From Allobranchiibius huperziae (GTDB taxonomy: Bacteria; Actinomycetota; Actinomycetes; Actinomycetales; Dermatophilaceae), in assembly GCF_013410455.1 (NCBI RefSeq), contig NZ_JACCFW010000001.1:3488929-3552928 (forward strand): a stretch of DNA of 64,000 nt. The letters run 5' to 3'. The position numbers and the translations under genes were made by a program. This document shows positions 56,624 through 64,000 of this stretch, in pieces. Position 1 is the first letter of the stretch. Each line of letters opens with the position of its first letter. Under the pieces are notes generated by a model that ran no database searches, was not told the origin of the DNA, and was given only the letters and a program-made list of their open reading frames with translations.

Positions 56624-58795
56624 ATGTACCGGATGGGGCGCTTCTGCGCGTCGCACGCCTGGGTCGTTCTGGTGGTGTGGCTGGCACTGCTCGCCGGCGC
56701 GACCATCGCGGACCGCGCCGTCGGGTCGTCGTACTCGGACGACTTCTCACTGCCCGGCTCGTCGGCCCAGCAGGGCGGGGCGTTGCTGAAGCAACATGCA
56801 CCCTCCTCCGGCGGCCAGAGCGGCCAACTGGTCTTCACGGTGTCCACGGGTTCGCTGGCGCAGCACTCCAGTCAGATCACCTCCTCCGCCCAGAACGTCG
56901 GCAGGCTGCCGCACGTGCTGTCGGTCGGTGACCCGACGACCTCCAAGGACGGCCGCACGTCGTACGCGGTCGTGCACTTCGACGTCAACCCCACGACCCT
57001 CGGGTCGTCGTACGTGCGGTCGGTGGACGACGCGGTCGCTCCAGCGCGCAGCGTCGGGGTGCACGTGGACTACGGCGGCGTCCTCGGCCAGGCGGCGCGT
57101 CCCGAGAACGCCCACCTGACCTCGGAACTGATCGGGATCGGGGTGGCGATCCTGGTGCTGCTGATCGGTTTCGGCAGCGTGTACGCCGCGGGCCTGCCCA
57201 TCGTGACGGCGGCGGTCGGGGTGGCGACCGGTCTCGGTCTCCTCGGAGTCGTCGCGGCCGCCACCGAGTTCGCATCGGTGTCGCCCACCCTGGCCGTGAT
57301 GATCGGGTTGGGCGTCGGTATCGACTACGGGCTGTTCCTCACGACCCGCCACCGCCAGCACGTGATGGACGGTATGGATCCGGTGGAGTCAGCCGGTCTC
57401 ACGACGGCGACCAGCGGTCGGGCCGTGCTGATCGCCGGCGTCACGGTGGTCATCGCGATGCTCGGGCTGTTCGCCTCCGGCATCACCTTCATCGGCAAGC
57501 TCGGCGCGGCCGCGTCGATCGCCGTCGCGGTCGCCGCCGCGGCGTCCGTGACACTCGTCCCGGCGATGTTCGGACTCGCCGGCCGCTCGATCGACCGGTT
57601 GCGGGTGCGCGCGCCGAGCGCGGAGAGCGACGTCACGGGTGCCGAGACGGTGTGGCACCGGTACGCAGTCCACGTCGAACGGCGTCCCTGGATCTACCTG
57701 GTCTCGGGCCTGGCGTTCCTCACGATCATCGCGATCCCGGTGCTGTCGATGACGATCGGGCACGTGGACGAGGGCGCCGACCCCTCGTCGTACACCGATG
57801 CCCGCGCCTATGACGCCATCAGCAGGGGTTTCGGCGTCGGTGCCAACGGGCCCGTCGCGATCGTCGTGCAGCTGCCGTCCGGGACCTCCACGACCTCGGC
57901 GCAGCAGCTTGGCTCGACGCTGCAGAAGGACCTCGCATCTACCCACGGCGTGGCGTCCGTGACCACGCCCCAGCCGACGTCCGACGGAAAGCTCCTGGTC
58001 GCGAACGTCATCCCCACCACCAGCCCGCAGGACGCCAAGACCGATGCGTTGATCAAGACGCTGCGCGACACCACGCTGCCGTCCGCGCTCGCCGGCTCGA
58101 AGGCGACGGGGTATGTGACCGGCACCCTCGCCGGCAACCTGGAGTTCCGCGATCAGGTCGCCGCACGGTTACCGGTCATCATCGCGGTGGTGGTCGCGGC
58201 CTCGTTCGTCCTGCTCCTCGCGAGCTTCCGCAGTCCGTTGCTGGCGCTCAAGGCCGCCTTCGCGAACCTCTTCTCGATCGCCGCGGCCTACGGCGTCGTC
58301 GTCGCCGTCTTCCAATGGGGTTGGGGCGGTTCGCTGCTCGGCGTCCACGAGAAGGTCCCGATCGAGTCCTACGTGCCGATGATGATGTTCGCCATCGTGT
58401 TCGGGTTGTCGATGGACTACGAGGTCTTCCTGCTCTCACGCATTCGCGAACGGTGGGTGGCCACCGGGGAGAACGGCCGCAGCGTCGCAGACGGGATGGC
58501 GGTGACCGCCAAGGTCATCACCTGCGCGGCGCTGATCATGGCGAGCGTCTTCTTCTCGTTCCTGCTGTCCACCAACGTGGTGATCAAGATGCTCGCGCTC
58601 GGTCTCGGCGTCAGCGTGCTCCTGGACGCTTCCGTCATCCGGTTGATCATCGTGCCGGCGACGATGTTCCTTCTCGGCAGGAGCAACTGGTGGCTGCCGG
58701 GCTGGCTGGACCGGGCACTGCCGCATCTCGAACCGGAGCCCGAGACGGAGTCGGGGCACCCGAAGGTGCCCCGACATGCCGGTCATCCGTCCTAG
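56624..58795 (+). CDS. MMPL/RND family transporter
   Basis: 723 residues from ATG 56624 (MYRMGRFCASHAWVVLVVWL), where the first transmembrane helix begins as usual and AGGG lies upstream; in-frame starts at 56582 and 56609 are also possible. Twelve predicted membrane segments in two MMPL halves, each with a large outer loop. VMIGLGVGIDYGLFLTTRHR and AIVFGLSMDYEVFLLSRIRE carry the Asp-Tyr pairs used in proton relay. It probably exports lipids or hydrophobic toxic compounds and is repressed by the divergent TetR. A hairpin in the last codons may terminate it. Confidence 0.92.
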   Translation: MYRMGRFCASHAWVVLVVWLALLAGATIADRAVGSSYSDDFSLPGSSAQQGGALLKQHAPSSGGQSGQLVFTVSTGSLAQHSSQITSSAQNVGRLPHVLSVGDPTTSKDGRTSYAVVHFDVNPTTLGSSYVRSVDDAVAPARSVGVHVDYGGVLGQAARPENAHLTSELIGIGVAILVLLIGFGSVYAAGLPIVTAAVGVATGLGLLGVVAAATEFASVSPTLAVMIGLGVGIDYGLFLTTRHRQHVMDGMDPVESAGLTTATSGRAVLIAGVTVVIAMLGLFASGITFIGKLGAAASIAVAVAAAASVTLVPAMFGLAGRSIDRLRVRAPSAESDVTGAETVWHRYAVHVERRPWIYLVSGLAFLTIIAIPVLSMTIGHVDEGADPSSYTDARAYDAISRGFGVGANGPVAIVVQLPSGTSTTSAQQLGSTLQKDLASTHGVASVTTPQPTSDGKLLVANVIPTTSPQDAKTDALIKTLRDTTLPSALAGSKATGYVTGTLAGNLEFRDQVAARLPVIIAVVVAASFVLLLASFRSPLLALKAAFANLFSIAAAYGVVVAVFQWGWGGSLLGVHEKVPIESYVPMMMFAIVFGLSMDYEVFLLSRIRERWVATGENGRSVADGMAVTAKVITCAALIMASVFFSFLLSTNVVIKMLALGLGVSVLLDASVIRLIIVPATMFLLGRSNWWLPGWLDRALPHLEPEPETESGHPKVPRHAGHPS
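58751..58774. terminator. Hairpin inside the 3' end of the MMPL gene
   Basis: A perfect 10-bp stem TCGGGGCACC / GGTGCCCCGA with loop CGAA lies within the last 15 codons, where the convergent APC permease gene ends 13 bases after the MMPL stop. It may serve both genes. Confidence 0.55.
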
Positions 58796-58807
58796 GAGCA
58801 GGTCCGA

Positions 58808-60319
58808 TCAGACGTCGACGGGGTCGGCATCGTCCACTCCGGCGATGGCCTTCTCGCCGGTGGCGAGGCGGGAGTGCTTGCGGCCGTAGAAGGTGTAGAC
58901 GAGCAGTCCGATGACGAGCCAGATCAGGAACCGGATCCACGTCTCGACGGCGAGACTGCTCATCAGGGCGACGCAGGACACCGCCGAAACGATCGGCAGC
59001 CAGGGGATAGCCGGGGTGCGGAACGGCCGCTTCATCTTCGGCTTCGTACGCCGCAGCACGGCGACCGCGATGGCCACCACCACGAACGCGAAGAGCGTGC
59101 CGATGCTGACCATCTCGGCGAGTGTCGCCAGCGGGACGAACGCGGCCAGGATGCAGACCACGATGGTGGTGAAGATGGTGATGCGGAACGGCGTCTTGAA
59201 CTTCGGGTGAACCTGGCCGACGGCCGGGGGCAGCAGCCCGTCACGGCAGAGGGCGAAGCCGATGCGGCCCATGGCCACGATGTCGACCAGGATCACCGAG
59301 CTCAGCCCGCAGACGGCGGCGATGCCGATGACGACGTTCGCCCAGCCCATGCCGACCTGTTTGAACGCATCGGAGATCGGGGCGCCCTCGGACAGGCCGG
59401 TGTACTTGACCATGCCGGTGAGCACCGCGCACACCGCGAGGTAGAGGACCGTGCAGATGACCAGGGTGCCGATCAGGCCGCGCGGCATGTCCTTGGCGGG
59501 GTCCTTGGTCTCCTCGGCGAGGTTGGCGACGGCCTCGAAACCGCTGTAGGCGAAGAAGACCACGGCCGTCGCGACGAGCACGCCGGTGAGCCCGTACGCC
59601 GTGGCGTGCGACCCGGAGGCCCACTGCCACAGCGGCTGGGACAGGCCCGACTTGCCGGAGGTGTCCGGCCGGGACGGCGGGATGTAGGGCTTGTAGTTGG
59701 CGGCCTTGATGAAGAAGATGCCGACGACGATCACGAAGACGCAGATGGAGACCTTGATCGCGACGAGCGCGTTGGTCACCCATTTGGACTCGCGGATGCC
59801 GACCGCGGCGATGATGCCCAGGACGGCCGCGATGAAGACGGCGCCGAGGTTGACGACGGAGTGCTCCTCGCCGAAGAACGCCTGCGGCAGGTTGAACGAC
59901 GACTGCAGGTAGCCCGACCAGCCGCGCGCGACCACCGCCGCGCCCAGGGCGAACTCCAGGATCAGGTCCCACGCGATGATCCAGGCGAAGATCTCACCGA
60001 TCGTCGTGTACGCGTACGTGTAGGAACTCCCCGCGGTCGGCACCGCGGCGGCGAGCTCGGCGTAGCACAGCGCCGCCAGCATGCTGATGACGCCGGCGAT
60101 CGCGAACGAGATCACCACCGCGGGGCCCGCGTGGTTCTTGGCCTCCACCCCGGTCAGGGTGAAGATGCCGGTGCCGATCACGATGCCGATGCCGAAACCC
60201 ATCAGGTCCCGGGCACCGAGACTCTTCCCGAGTCTCGTGTGGTGATCCGCACCGCCCTCGTCGTTCTGGTGGATGACGGTGTCGACATCCTTGGTCCGCA
60301 CCAGCGTGGAGAATCCCAT
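58808..60319 (-). CDS. APC superfamily amino acid permease
   Basis: 503 residues, twelve or more transmembrane segments. GFGIGIVIGTGIFTLTGVEA is the unwound TM1 substrate-binding segment, and YAELAAAVPTAGSSYTYAY, FFAYSGFEAVANLAEETKDP and MSIGTL-like VSIGTLFAFV are typical of cationic-amino-acid-transporter-like permeases (YfnA type). TACGCT ends 6 bases before ATG 60319, predicting a leaderless mRNA. Transport substrate unknown. It converges with the MMPL gene. Confidence 0.93.
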   Translation of the reverse strand: MGFSTLVRTKDVDTVIHQNDEGGADHHTRLGKSLGARDLMGFGIGIVIGTGIFTLTGVEAKNHAGPAVVISFAIAGVISMLAALCYAELAAAVPTAGSSYTYAYTTIGEIFAWIIAWDLILEFALGAAVVARGWSGYLQSSFNLPQAFFGEEHSVVNLGAVFIAAVLGIIAAVGIRESKWVTNALVAIKVSICVFVIVVGIFFIKAANYKPYIPPSRPDTSGKSGLSQPLWQWASGSHATAYGLTGVLVATAVVFFAYSGFEAVANLAEETKDPAKDMPRGLIGTLVICTVLYLAVCAVLTGMVKYTGLSEGAPISDAFKQVGMGWANVVIGIAAVCGLSSVILVDIVAMGRIGFALCRDGLLPPAVGQVHPKFKTPFRITIFTTIVVCILAAFVPLATLAEMVSIGTLFAFVVVAIAVAVLRRTKPKMKRPFRTPAIPWLPIVSAVSCVALMSSLAVETWIRFLIWLVIGLLVYTFYGRKHSRLATGEKAIAGVDDADPVDV

Positions 60320-60325
60320 CGCCGG

Positions 60326-60331
60326 AGCGTA
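60326..60331 (-). promoter_or_regulatory. -10 box TACGCT of leaderless APC permease gene
   Basis: Six bases separate it from ATG 60319. Confidence 0.6.
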
Positions 60332-60362
60332 GCGAGGATGTTCAGGAATTGCTCAGGTTGGA

Positions 60363-60378
60363 AATGCCCGCGGGCATT
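60363..60378 (-). terminator. Short palindrome after aldo/keto reductase gene
   Basis: AATGCCCGCGGGCATT is a perfect 16-bp palindrome 6 bases after the leftward gene ends; read leftward it is followed by TTCC. A hairpin of 6 bp with loop CGCG could terminate transcription. Confidence 0.45.
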
Positions 60379-60384
60379 CGTGCC

Positions 60385-61389
60385 TCAAACGAGACGTTCC
60401 TTGGGTGAACTCGTCTTACCGGCGTCCTTCTCGGGGAGATCACCCAGCGCCTCGTCGATCGAGGTGAGCACGTCGGGTGCGAGGGTGACGCCGGCGGCGC
60501 CTGCGTTGTCGGTGACCTGCTCCGGCTTCGACGCGCCGATGAGGGCGGCTGCGACGTTGTCGTTATGCAGCACCCAGGCCACCGCGAGCTGTGCCATCGA
60601 GAGGTTCTGGTCCTTGGCGATGGGCACGAGTTTCTGCACGGCGGTGAGGGTTTCGTCGTTCATGAAGCGCTTGATCATGTCGGCGCCGCCCTTCTCGTCG
60701 GCGGCGCGGCTATCGGCCGGGGGCTGCTTCCCCGGCTGGTACTTGCCGGTCAGGATCCCCTGGGCGATGGGCGACCAGACGATCTGGGAGACGCCCAGCT
60801 CCTTGGACGTCGGCACGACCTGGTCCTCGATGACCCGCCAGAGCATGGAGTACTGCGGCTGGTTGGAGATGAGCTGGATGCCGAGTTCCTGCGCGAGCGC
60901 GTGGCCGGCGCGCAACTGGTCGGCCGTCCATTCGCTGACCCCGATGTAGAGGGCCTTGCCGGACCGCACGACGTCGGCGAACGCCTGCATCGTCTCCTCC
61001 AGCGGCGTCTCGTGGTCGTAGCGGTGCGCCTGGTAGAGATCGATGTAGTCGGTGCGCAGCCGCCGCAGCGACGCGTCGATCGAGTCGCGGATGTGCTTGC
61101 GGGACAAGCCGGTGTCGTTGTGCTTCTTCAGACCCGTCGGGAAATACACCTTGGTGAAGATCTCGATCCCCTCGCGGCGTTCGCCGGCCAGGGCCCGGCC
61201 GAGCACGCTCTCCGCGGCGCCGTTCGCGTAGACGTCGGCGGTGTCGAAGGTGGTGATGCCGGCGTCGAGGGCGGCGCGCACGCACCGCACCGCCATGTCG
61301 TCCTCGACCTGGGAGCCGTGGGTCAGCCAGTTGCCGTAGGTGATCTCGGAGATCTTCAGTCCGCTGTTGCCGAGGTATCGAAAGTCCAT
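60385..61389 (-). CDS. Aldo/keto reductase, potassium-channel-beta-subunit-like
   Basis: 334 residues, AKR6/AKR11 type. YLGNSGLKISEITYGNW opens the barrel. Catalytic residues: Asp and Tyr in FDTADVYANGAAESVLG, Lys in IFTKVYFPTG, His in LYQAHRYDHETPL. Cofactor contacts: IGVSEWTADQ, WSPIAQGILTGKY, ALIGASKPEQV. TACGGT ends 7 bases before ATG 61389. Monocistronic. The physiological carbonyl substrate is unknown. Confidence 0.93.
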   Translation of the reverse strand: MDFRYLGNSGLKISEITYGNWLTHGSQVEDDMAVRCVRAALDAGITTFDTADVYANGAAESVLGRALAGERREGIEIFTKVYFPTGLKKHNDTGLSRKHIRDSIDASLRRLRTDYIDLYQAHRYDHETPLEETMQAFADVVRSGKALYIGVSEWTADQLRAGHALAQELGIQLISNQPQYSMLWRVIEDQVVPTSKELGVSQIVWSPIAQGILTGKYQPGKQPPADSRAADEKGGADMIKRFMNDETLTAVQKLVPIAKDQNLSMAQLAVAWVLHNDNVAAALIGASKPEQVTDNAGAAGVTLAPDVLTSIDEALGDLPEKDAGKTSSPKERLV

Positions 61390-61396
61390 GATTTCG

Positions 61397-61402
61397 ACCG
61401 TA
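61397..61402 (-). promoter_or_regulatory. -10 box TACGGT of leaderless aldo/keto reductase gene
   Basis: Seven bases separate it from ATG 61389. Confidence 0.6.
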
Positions 61403-61490
61403 GTCGCGTGGTGCGACGTGTGTCTCCCGGGGTACGGCGACGGGTCGGAAACGTGCCACGCCCCGTTCCAGGGGCGCGGCGACCGTCGTC

Positions 61491-61859
61491 CTAGGCCTTG
61501 TCGTGCAGCGTGACCTGGTAGCCGTCGGGGTCGGCGAAGGTGAACGTGCGACCGAACGGGCCGTCGATCGGCGCGGTCACGATCGTGTGGCCGTCCGCGG
61601 CGAGGGCGTCGTGGATGGCCTGCACGTCGGTGGCGTGCAGCCAGATGGCGGCGCCGATGCCGGGTTGCGGGACGGACGCCAGATCGGTGTCGGGGACGAT
61701 GTCCCGCAATGCGAACGCGATCGGCTTGGTGTCGAAGACGACGGCGTGGGGAGGGCCGACGGGGGATCGGACGAGACCGAGGTACTGCTCGTAGAACGCC
61801 TGCGAGGCGTCGAGGTCGCGAGCTTGGAGCGAGATGAAGTCGGGGCCGGTGACGGGCAT
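61491..61859 (-). CDS. VOC/glyoxalase-fold protein, MarR-controlled
   Basis: 122 residues, one complete VOC domain. DFISLQARDLDASQAFYEQY, VFDTKPIAFALRD, GAAIWLHATDVQAIHDALAA and FTFADPDGYQVTLHDKA form the paired beta-alpha-beta-beta-beta units. Family members are dioxygenases, glyoxalases or antibiotic-binding proteins. AGGAAG lies 6 bases before ATG 61859. It is divergent from a MarR gene across a gap with two palindromes. An analogous but decayed VOC gene lies at 36924-37117, next to another MarR gene. Confidence 0.9.
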   Translation of the reverse strand: MPVTGPDFISLQARDLDASQAFYEQYLGLVRSPVGPPHAVVFDTKPIAFALRDIVPDTDLASVPQPGIGAAIWLHATDVQAIHDALAADGHTIVTAPIDGPFGRTFTFADPDGYQVTLHDKA

Positions 61860-61884
61860 GGTGATCTTCCTACTTTCCGTGGCG

Positions 61885-61928
61885 TGTCAGTAATCTGACA
61901 TGAGCGACGGTATGTCAGAATACTGACA
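61885..61928. promoter_or_regulatory. MarR double operator TGTCAG-N4-CTGACA
   Basis: TGTCAGTAATCTGACA (61885-61900) and TGTCAGAATACTGACA (61913-61928) are perfect 16-bp palindromes apart from the centre, spaced 28 bases. The second touches the A of the MarR start codon and covers its likely -10 CAGAAT. Confidence 0.8.
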
Positions 61929-62386
61929 TGAGTCAAGACGGACCTGGCATCGACCTGGAGACGTCGCTGGGCTACCTGCTCAAAGAGGCCTCCAGCGCCC
62001 TGCGCTCAGAGATGGAGGCGGTGCTGAGGCCGCTGGGGATGACCGTGACGCACTACTCCTGCCTCGAGTTGCTCGCCCAGCGCCCGGGCCTCTCGAACTC
62101 CGAACTCGCCCGAGGCGCCTTCGTGACACGGCAGTCGATGAACGTACTGCTGCAGGCCCTGGAACGCGACGGCTTCGTGACCAGGCCGACGCAGGCCGCG
62201 GTGGGGAAGGTCCTCCCCGCGCGCCTCACGCCACGCGGTCGACGGAGCCTCGCGAAGGCGACCGCCGCCATCCGATCCGTCGAGGTCAGGATGCTGAGCG
62301 GTCTGACCCCGGGCGAGCGGTCGGACGCGCTGCGGATCCTGCGCAGCATGGTCCGGTCGCTGCGCGACGGCAGCGAGGCTGGTTGA
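61928..62386 (+). CDS. MarR family transcriptional regulator
   Basis: 152 residues, winged helix-turn-helix. VLRPLGMTVTHYSCLELLAQ, SNSELARGAFVTRQSMNVLL (recognition helix), ALERDGFVTRP and the wing KVLPARLTPRGRRSL. CAGAAT ends 6 bases before ATG 61928, so the mRNA is probably leaderless and the operator overlaps the start, giving autorepression. Its evident target is the divergent VOC gene. Confidence 0.93.
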   Translation: MSQDGPGIDLETSLGYLLKEASSALRSEMEAVLRPLGMTVTHYSCLELLAQRPGLSNSELARGAFVTRQSMNVLLQALERDGFVTRPTQAAVGKVLPARLTPRGRRSLAKATAAIRSVEVRMLSGLTPGERSDALRILRSMVRSLRDGSEAG

Positions 62387-62476
62387 GGGCCCCGCCCCGC
62401 TTCTGCGGCCGCCGGATGGCGTCGACACGGTCGCTGATCCCTTCGGGCTGTCGTGGGTCGGTTGCCACCTCGCGCT

Positions 62477-62482
62477 TACCCT
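62477..62482 (+). promoter_or_regulatory. -10 box TACCCT of leaderless membrane-protein gene
   Basis: Six bases separate it from GTG 62489, which it supports over the upstream in-frame start at 62453. Confidence 0.5.
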
Positions 62483-62488
62483 GTGCCC

Positions 62489-62962
62489 GTGACTCAGCTT
62501 CGGATCCGTTGGTCCGTCGCCATCGCGTCGTCAGCCCCGGTTGCCGTGATCGGTGCCGCGTTCTGCGTGTTGGCGATTCCGCCGTTCGGTCTGGGTCTTG
62601 GGGCGGCGATCGTGTTCGTACTGCTCGCCGGATCTATGTCGGTACGCCGTGTTCGCAGACGGACGCTGACCGTCCATCCGGACGTCCTGGTCGTGCAACG
62701 CGACCAGTACAGGTTGTCCGTTCCGTGGTCGCGAGTGACGGCGGTTCAGAGTCGACGCCACCAGGTCGTCATGCGAGTCGAAGAACTGGTGTGCGCCGGA
62801 GCAGCGGTCGACGCGGTCAGTTCGTCAGGGCGACCGTCGGTCCTTCCGAAGAGGTTGGAAGGTCACCCCGCCTTGTCTCGGGTCATGGTGAGTCTGTATT
62901 CCAAGGACTGGAAGAACGGGCCGATCGGGGAGAAGGTGCGCGCTGCCGGGGTCCATGTCTGA
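62489..62962 (+). CDS. Small membrane protein with PH-like domain
   Basis: 157 residues from GTG 62489. Two transmembrane helices (about 9-50: VAIASSAPVAVIGAAFCVLA and GLGLGAAIVFVLLAGSM) are followed by a cytoplasmic domain of about 100 residues with VRRRTLTVHPDVLVVQRDQY and LSVPWSRVTAVQSRRHQV. This two-helix plus strand-rich layout is that of bacterial PH-domain proteins of unknown function. Monocistronic between the MarR gene and the MFS exporter. Confidence 0.7.
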   Translation: MTQLRIRWSVAIASSAPVAVIGAAFCVLAIPPFGLGLGAAIVFVLLAGSMSVRRVRRRTLTVHPDVLVVQRDQYRLSVPWSRVTAVQSRRHQVVMRVEELVCAGAAVDAVSSSGRPSVLPKRLEGHPALSRVMVSLYSKDWKNGPIGEKVRAAGVHV

Positions 62963-63078
62963 CCACTCTCCGTAGGGCACGGTCGCGCGCGAGACGACCG
63001 CACCAGACGCAGGACCCTCACCGCGACGGCCGGTGAGTAGAGCAAGACGTCAGTGGCGGCGCCGCACCGTCGGTCGGC

Positions 63079-63111
63079 GTGAAACCGGGATGAAACCGCG
63101 GTGAAAGCACG
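63079..63111 (+). promoter_or_regulatory. Three 11-bp direct repeats upstream of the MFS gene
   Basis: TGAAACCG, TGAAACCG and TGAAAGCA begin at 63080, 63091 and 63102, exactly 11 bases apart, on one face of the helix. They end about 7 bases before the -10 box TAAATT, in the -35 region. This is the format of binding sites for OmpR/PhoB-type response regulators. Confidence 0.65.
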
Positions 63112-63117
63112 CATCCC

Positions 63118-63123
63118 TAAATT
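63118..63123 (+). promoter_or_regulatory. -10 box TAAATT of the MFS exporter gene
   Basis: TAAATT ends 7 bases before an in-frame ATG at 63131 and 46 bases before ATG 63170. Confidence 0.55.
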
Positions 63124-63169
63124 CGTCGGCATGACCACCGAGCTCGTCCGTCACCCTGAGGAGGCCGCC

Positions 63170-64000
63170 ATGACAGACACCACGTCCCCTGCAGACACCG
63201 CCAACATCGCCGTCAAGGCGCCGGCACCGCACACCTACACGTCGCTGCGTGCGGCCTGGATCCCGCTTGCCGCCCTCTGCCTGGCGTTCTTCGTCGAGAT
63301 GGTCGACAACACTCTGCTGTCGATCGCCCTGCCCACGATCGGTCGCAGCCTCGGCAGCGGCACGACCGCGCTGCAGTGGGTGACCGGCGCGTACTCCCTG
63401 ACGTTCGGCGGGCTGCTGCTCACGTCCGGATCGATCGCCGACCGTCTCGGGCGGCGTCGGGTCCTGCTCGCCGGACTCGCGCTGTTCGGTGTGCTCAGCC
63501 TCGCCGTGATCTTCGTCGAGTCGACCGGTGAGCTCATCGCGCTGCGTGCGGCACTGGGCATCGCGGCCGCCGCGATGGCGCCCATCACCAACTCCCTGGT
63601 CTTCCGTCTCTTCGACGACAAGGACCTGCGGATGCGCGCGGTCACCGTGATGATCGTCGTCGGTATGTCCGGCTTCATCCTCGGCCCGCTGCTCGGCGGG
63701 ACCGCCCTGGCGCACGTGCGGTGGGAGTGGCTGCTGGTCGTCAACGCCCCGATCGCGCTGATCGCGTGCATCGGCGTGCGCCTCGGGGTGCGTGCGGACC
63801 GTCCCGAGGACCTGACCAAGGACCGCCTCGACCTGCCGGGTGCGCTCCTCAGCATCACGATGATCGGCCTCGCCTGCTACTCGCTGACCAGTGGCGTGCA
63901 GCACGGCTGGCTCTCGGCGATCACCCTTGCCTCGATCGTCGGCGCGATCGCCGCCGCCGTCGCCTGGGTCTGGCACGAGCGTCGCAGCGCCGCACCGATG
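63170..64000 (+). CDS. MFS exporter, DHA2 (EmrB/QacA) type, cut by window edge
   Basis: At least 277 residues, open to the right edge. FFVEMVDNTLLSIALPTIGR is TM1 with the D-x-T-V/L-x-N/S-x-A-L-P motif of 14-helix drug exporters. TSGSIADRLGRRRVLLAG is MFS motif A, and GFILGPLLGGTALAHVRWEW is motif C, which marks antiporters. ATG 63170 has GAGGAGG 5 bases upstream; the in-frame ATG 63131 (MTTELVRHPEEAA) fits a leaderless mRNA and is a real alternative. The direct-repeat site upstream suggests activation by an OmpR-family regulator. Export substrate unknown. Confidence 0.9.
   Translation, partial: MTDTTSPADTANIAVKAPAPHTYTSLRAAWIPLAALCLAFFVEMVDNTLLSIALPTIGRSLGSGTTALQWVTGAYSLTFGGLLLTSGSIADRLGRRRVLLAGLALFGVLSLAVIFVESTGELIALRAALGIAAAAMAPITNSLVFRLFDDKDLRMRAVTVMIVVGMSGFILGPLLGGTALAHVRWEWLLVVNAPIALIACIGVRLGVRADRPEDLTKDRLDLPGALLSITMIGLACYSLTSGVQHGWLSAITLASIVGAIAAAVAWVWHERRSAAPM

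Noticed and set aside
58874-60949. 691-codon plus-strand frame over the APC permease
   Set aside because: Antisense shadow rich in Asp, Arg, Gly and His; the minus strand has clear APC motifs.
63050-63976. 308-codon minus-strand frame at the right edge
   Set aside because: It covers the MFS exporter in antisense; the plus strand has TM1, motif A and motif C of DHA2 exporters.

Overview
The window is high-GC actinobacterial chromosome. Its backbone is the gene block that many Actinomycetota carry close to oriC: ppiA, rhomboid, crgA, DUF881, pabA/trpG-type glutaminase, then pknB, pknA, pbpA, rodA, pstP, fhaB, fhaA and tRNA-Leu. Twin-arginine export, PASTA kinases, a MmyB-type regulator and abundant leaderless genes fit a Micrococcales-like organism, possibly Dermacoccaceae; that family placement is a guess from gene content.

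Layout. Positions 1-14.8 kb hold a surface-glycan locus: an edge-truncated GT4 enzyme, an acyltransferase-3, a GT-C-like membrane protein, Gmd and Fcl (GDP-L-fucose synthesis), a GT11-type fucosyltransferase, further glycosyltransferases, a PglK-like ABC flippase, a methyltransferase and a GT32-like enzyme. Together they look able to make, decorate and flip a fucose-containing lipid-linked glycan. Positions 14.8-18.6 kb hold housekeeping genes (aldo/keto reductase, IlvA, GNAT) and an Ala/Lys-rich membrane protein. Positions 18.7-34.8 kb hold the oriC-proximal division and cell-wall signalling block. It is interrupted between pabA and pknB by an unrecognised gene bracketed by two 60-bp repeats, and by a DUF429-RelA/SpoT fusion. 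Positions 34.8-41.8 kb hold small regulator/enzyme pairs (MmyB/SDR, MarR/hydrolase), a cupin, CYTH and YCII proteins, an LLM oxidoreductase and two gene remnants. Positions 41.9-50.2 kb hold a secreted PQQ-type sugar dehydrogenase and a redox module: ApbE, a ferric-reductase-like membrane protein, a NuoF-like protein, a ferredoxin, a two-component system and a b-type cytochrome-like protein. Positions 50.4-64 kb hold a secreted GtaA-type protein, an M20/TRIC/desaturase operon, TetR/MMPL, an APC permease, an aldo/keto reductase, MarR/VOC, a PH-like membrane protein and an edge-truncated MFS exporter.

Two themes cut across these regions. First, at least fourteen genes carry a TANNNT -10 box ending 6-8 bases before the start codon, which predicts leaderless mRNAs; genes inside operons use 4-base start/stop overlaps or Shine-Dalgarno sites instead. 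Second, four small families of dispersed palindromic or direct repeats occur in intergenic DNA, two copies each in the window. The most unusual items are the DUF429-RelA/SpoT fusion next to the repeat-bracketed gene, the redox operon whose secreted component has lost its flavin-binding domain, and a 69-codon reading frame tiled exactly between pknA and pknB. No CRISPR array, rRNA, transposase or integrase gene was seen.
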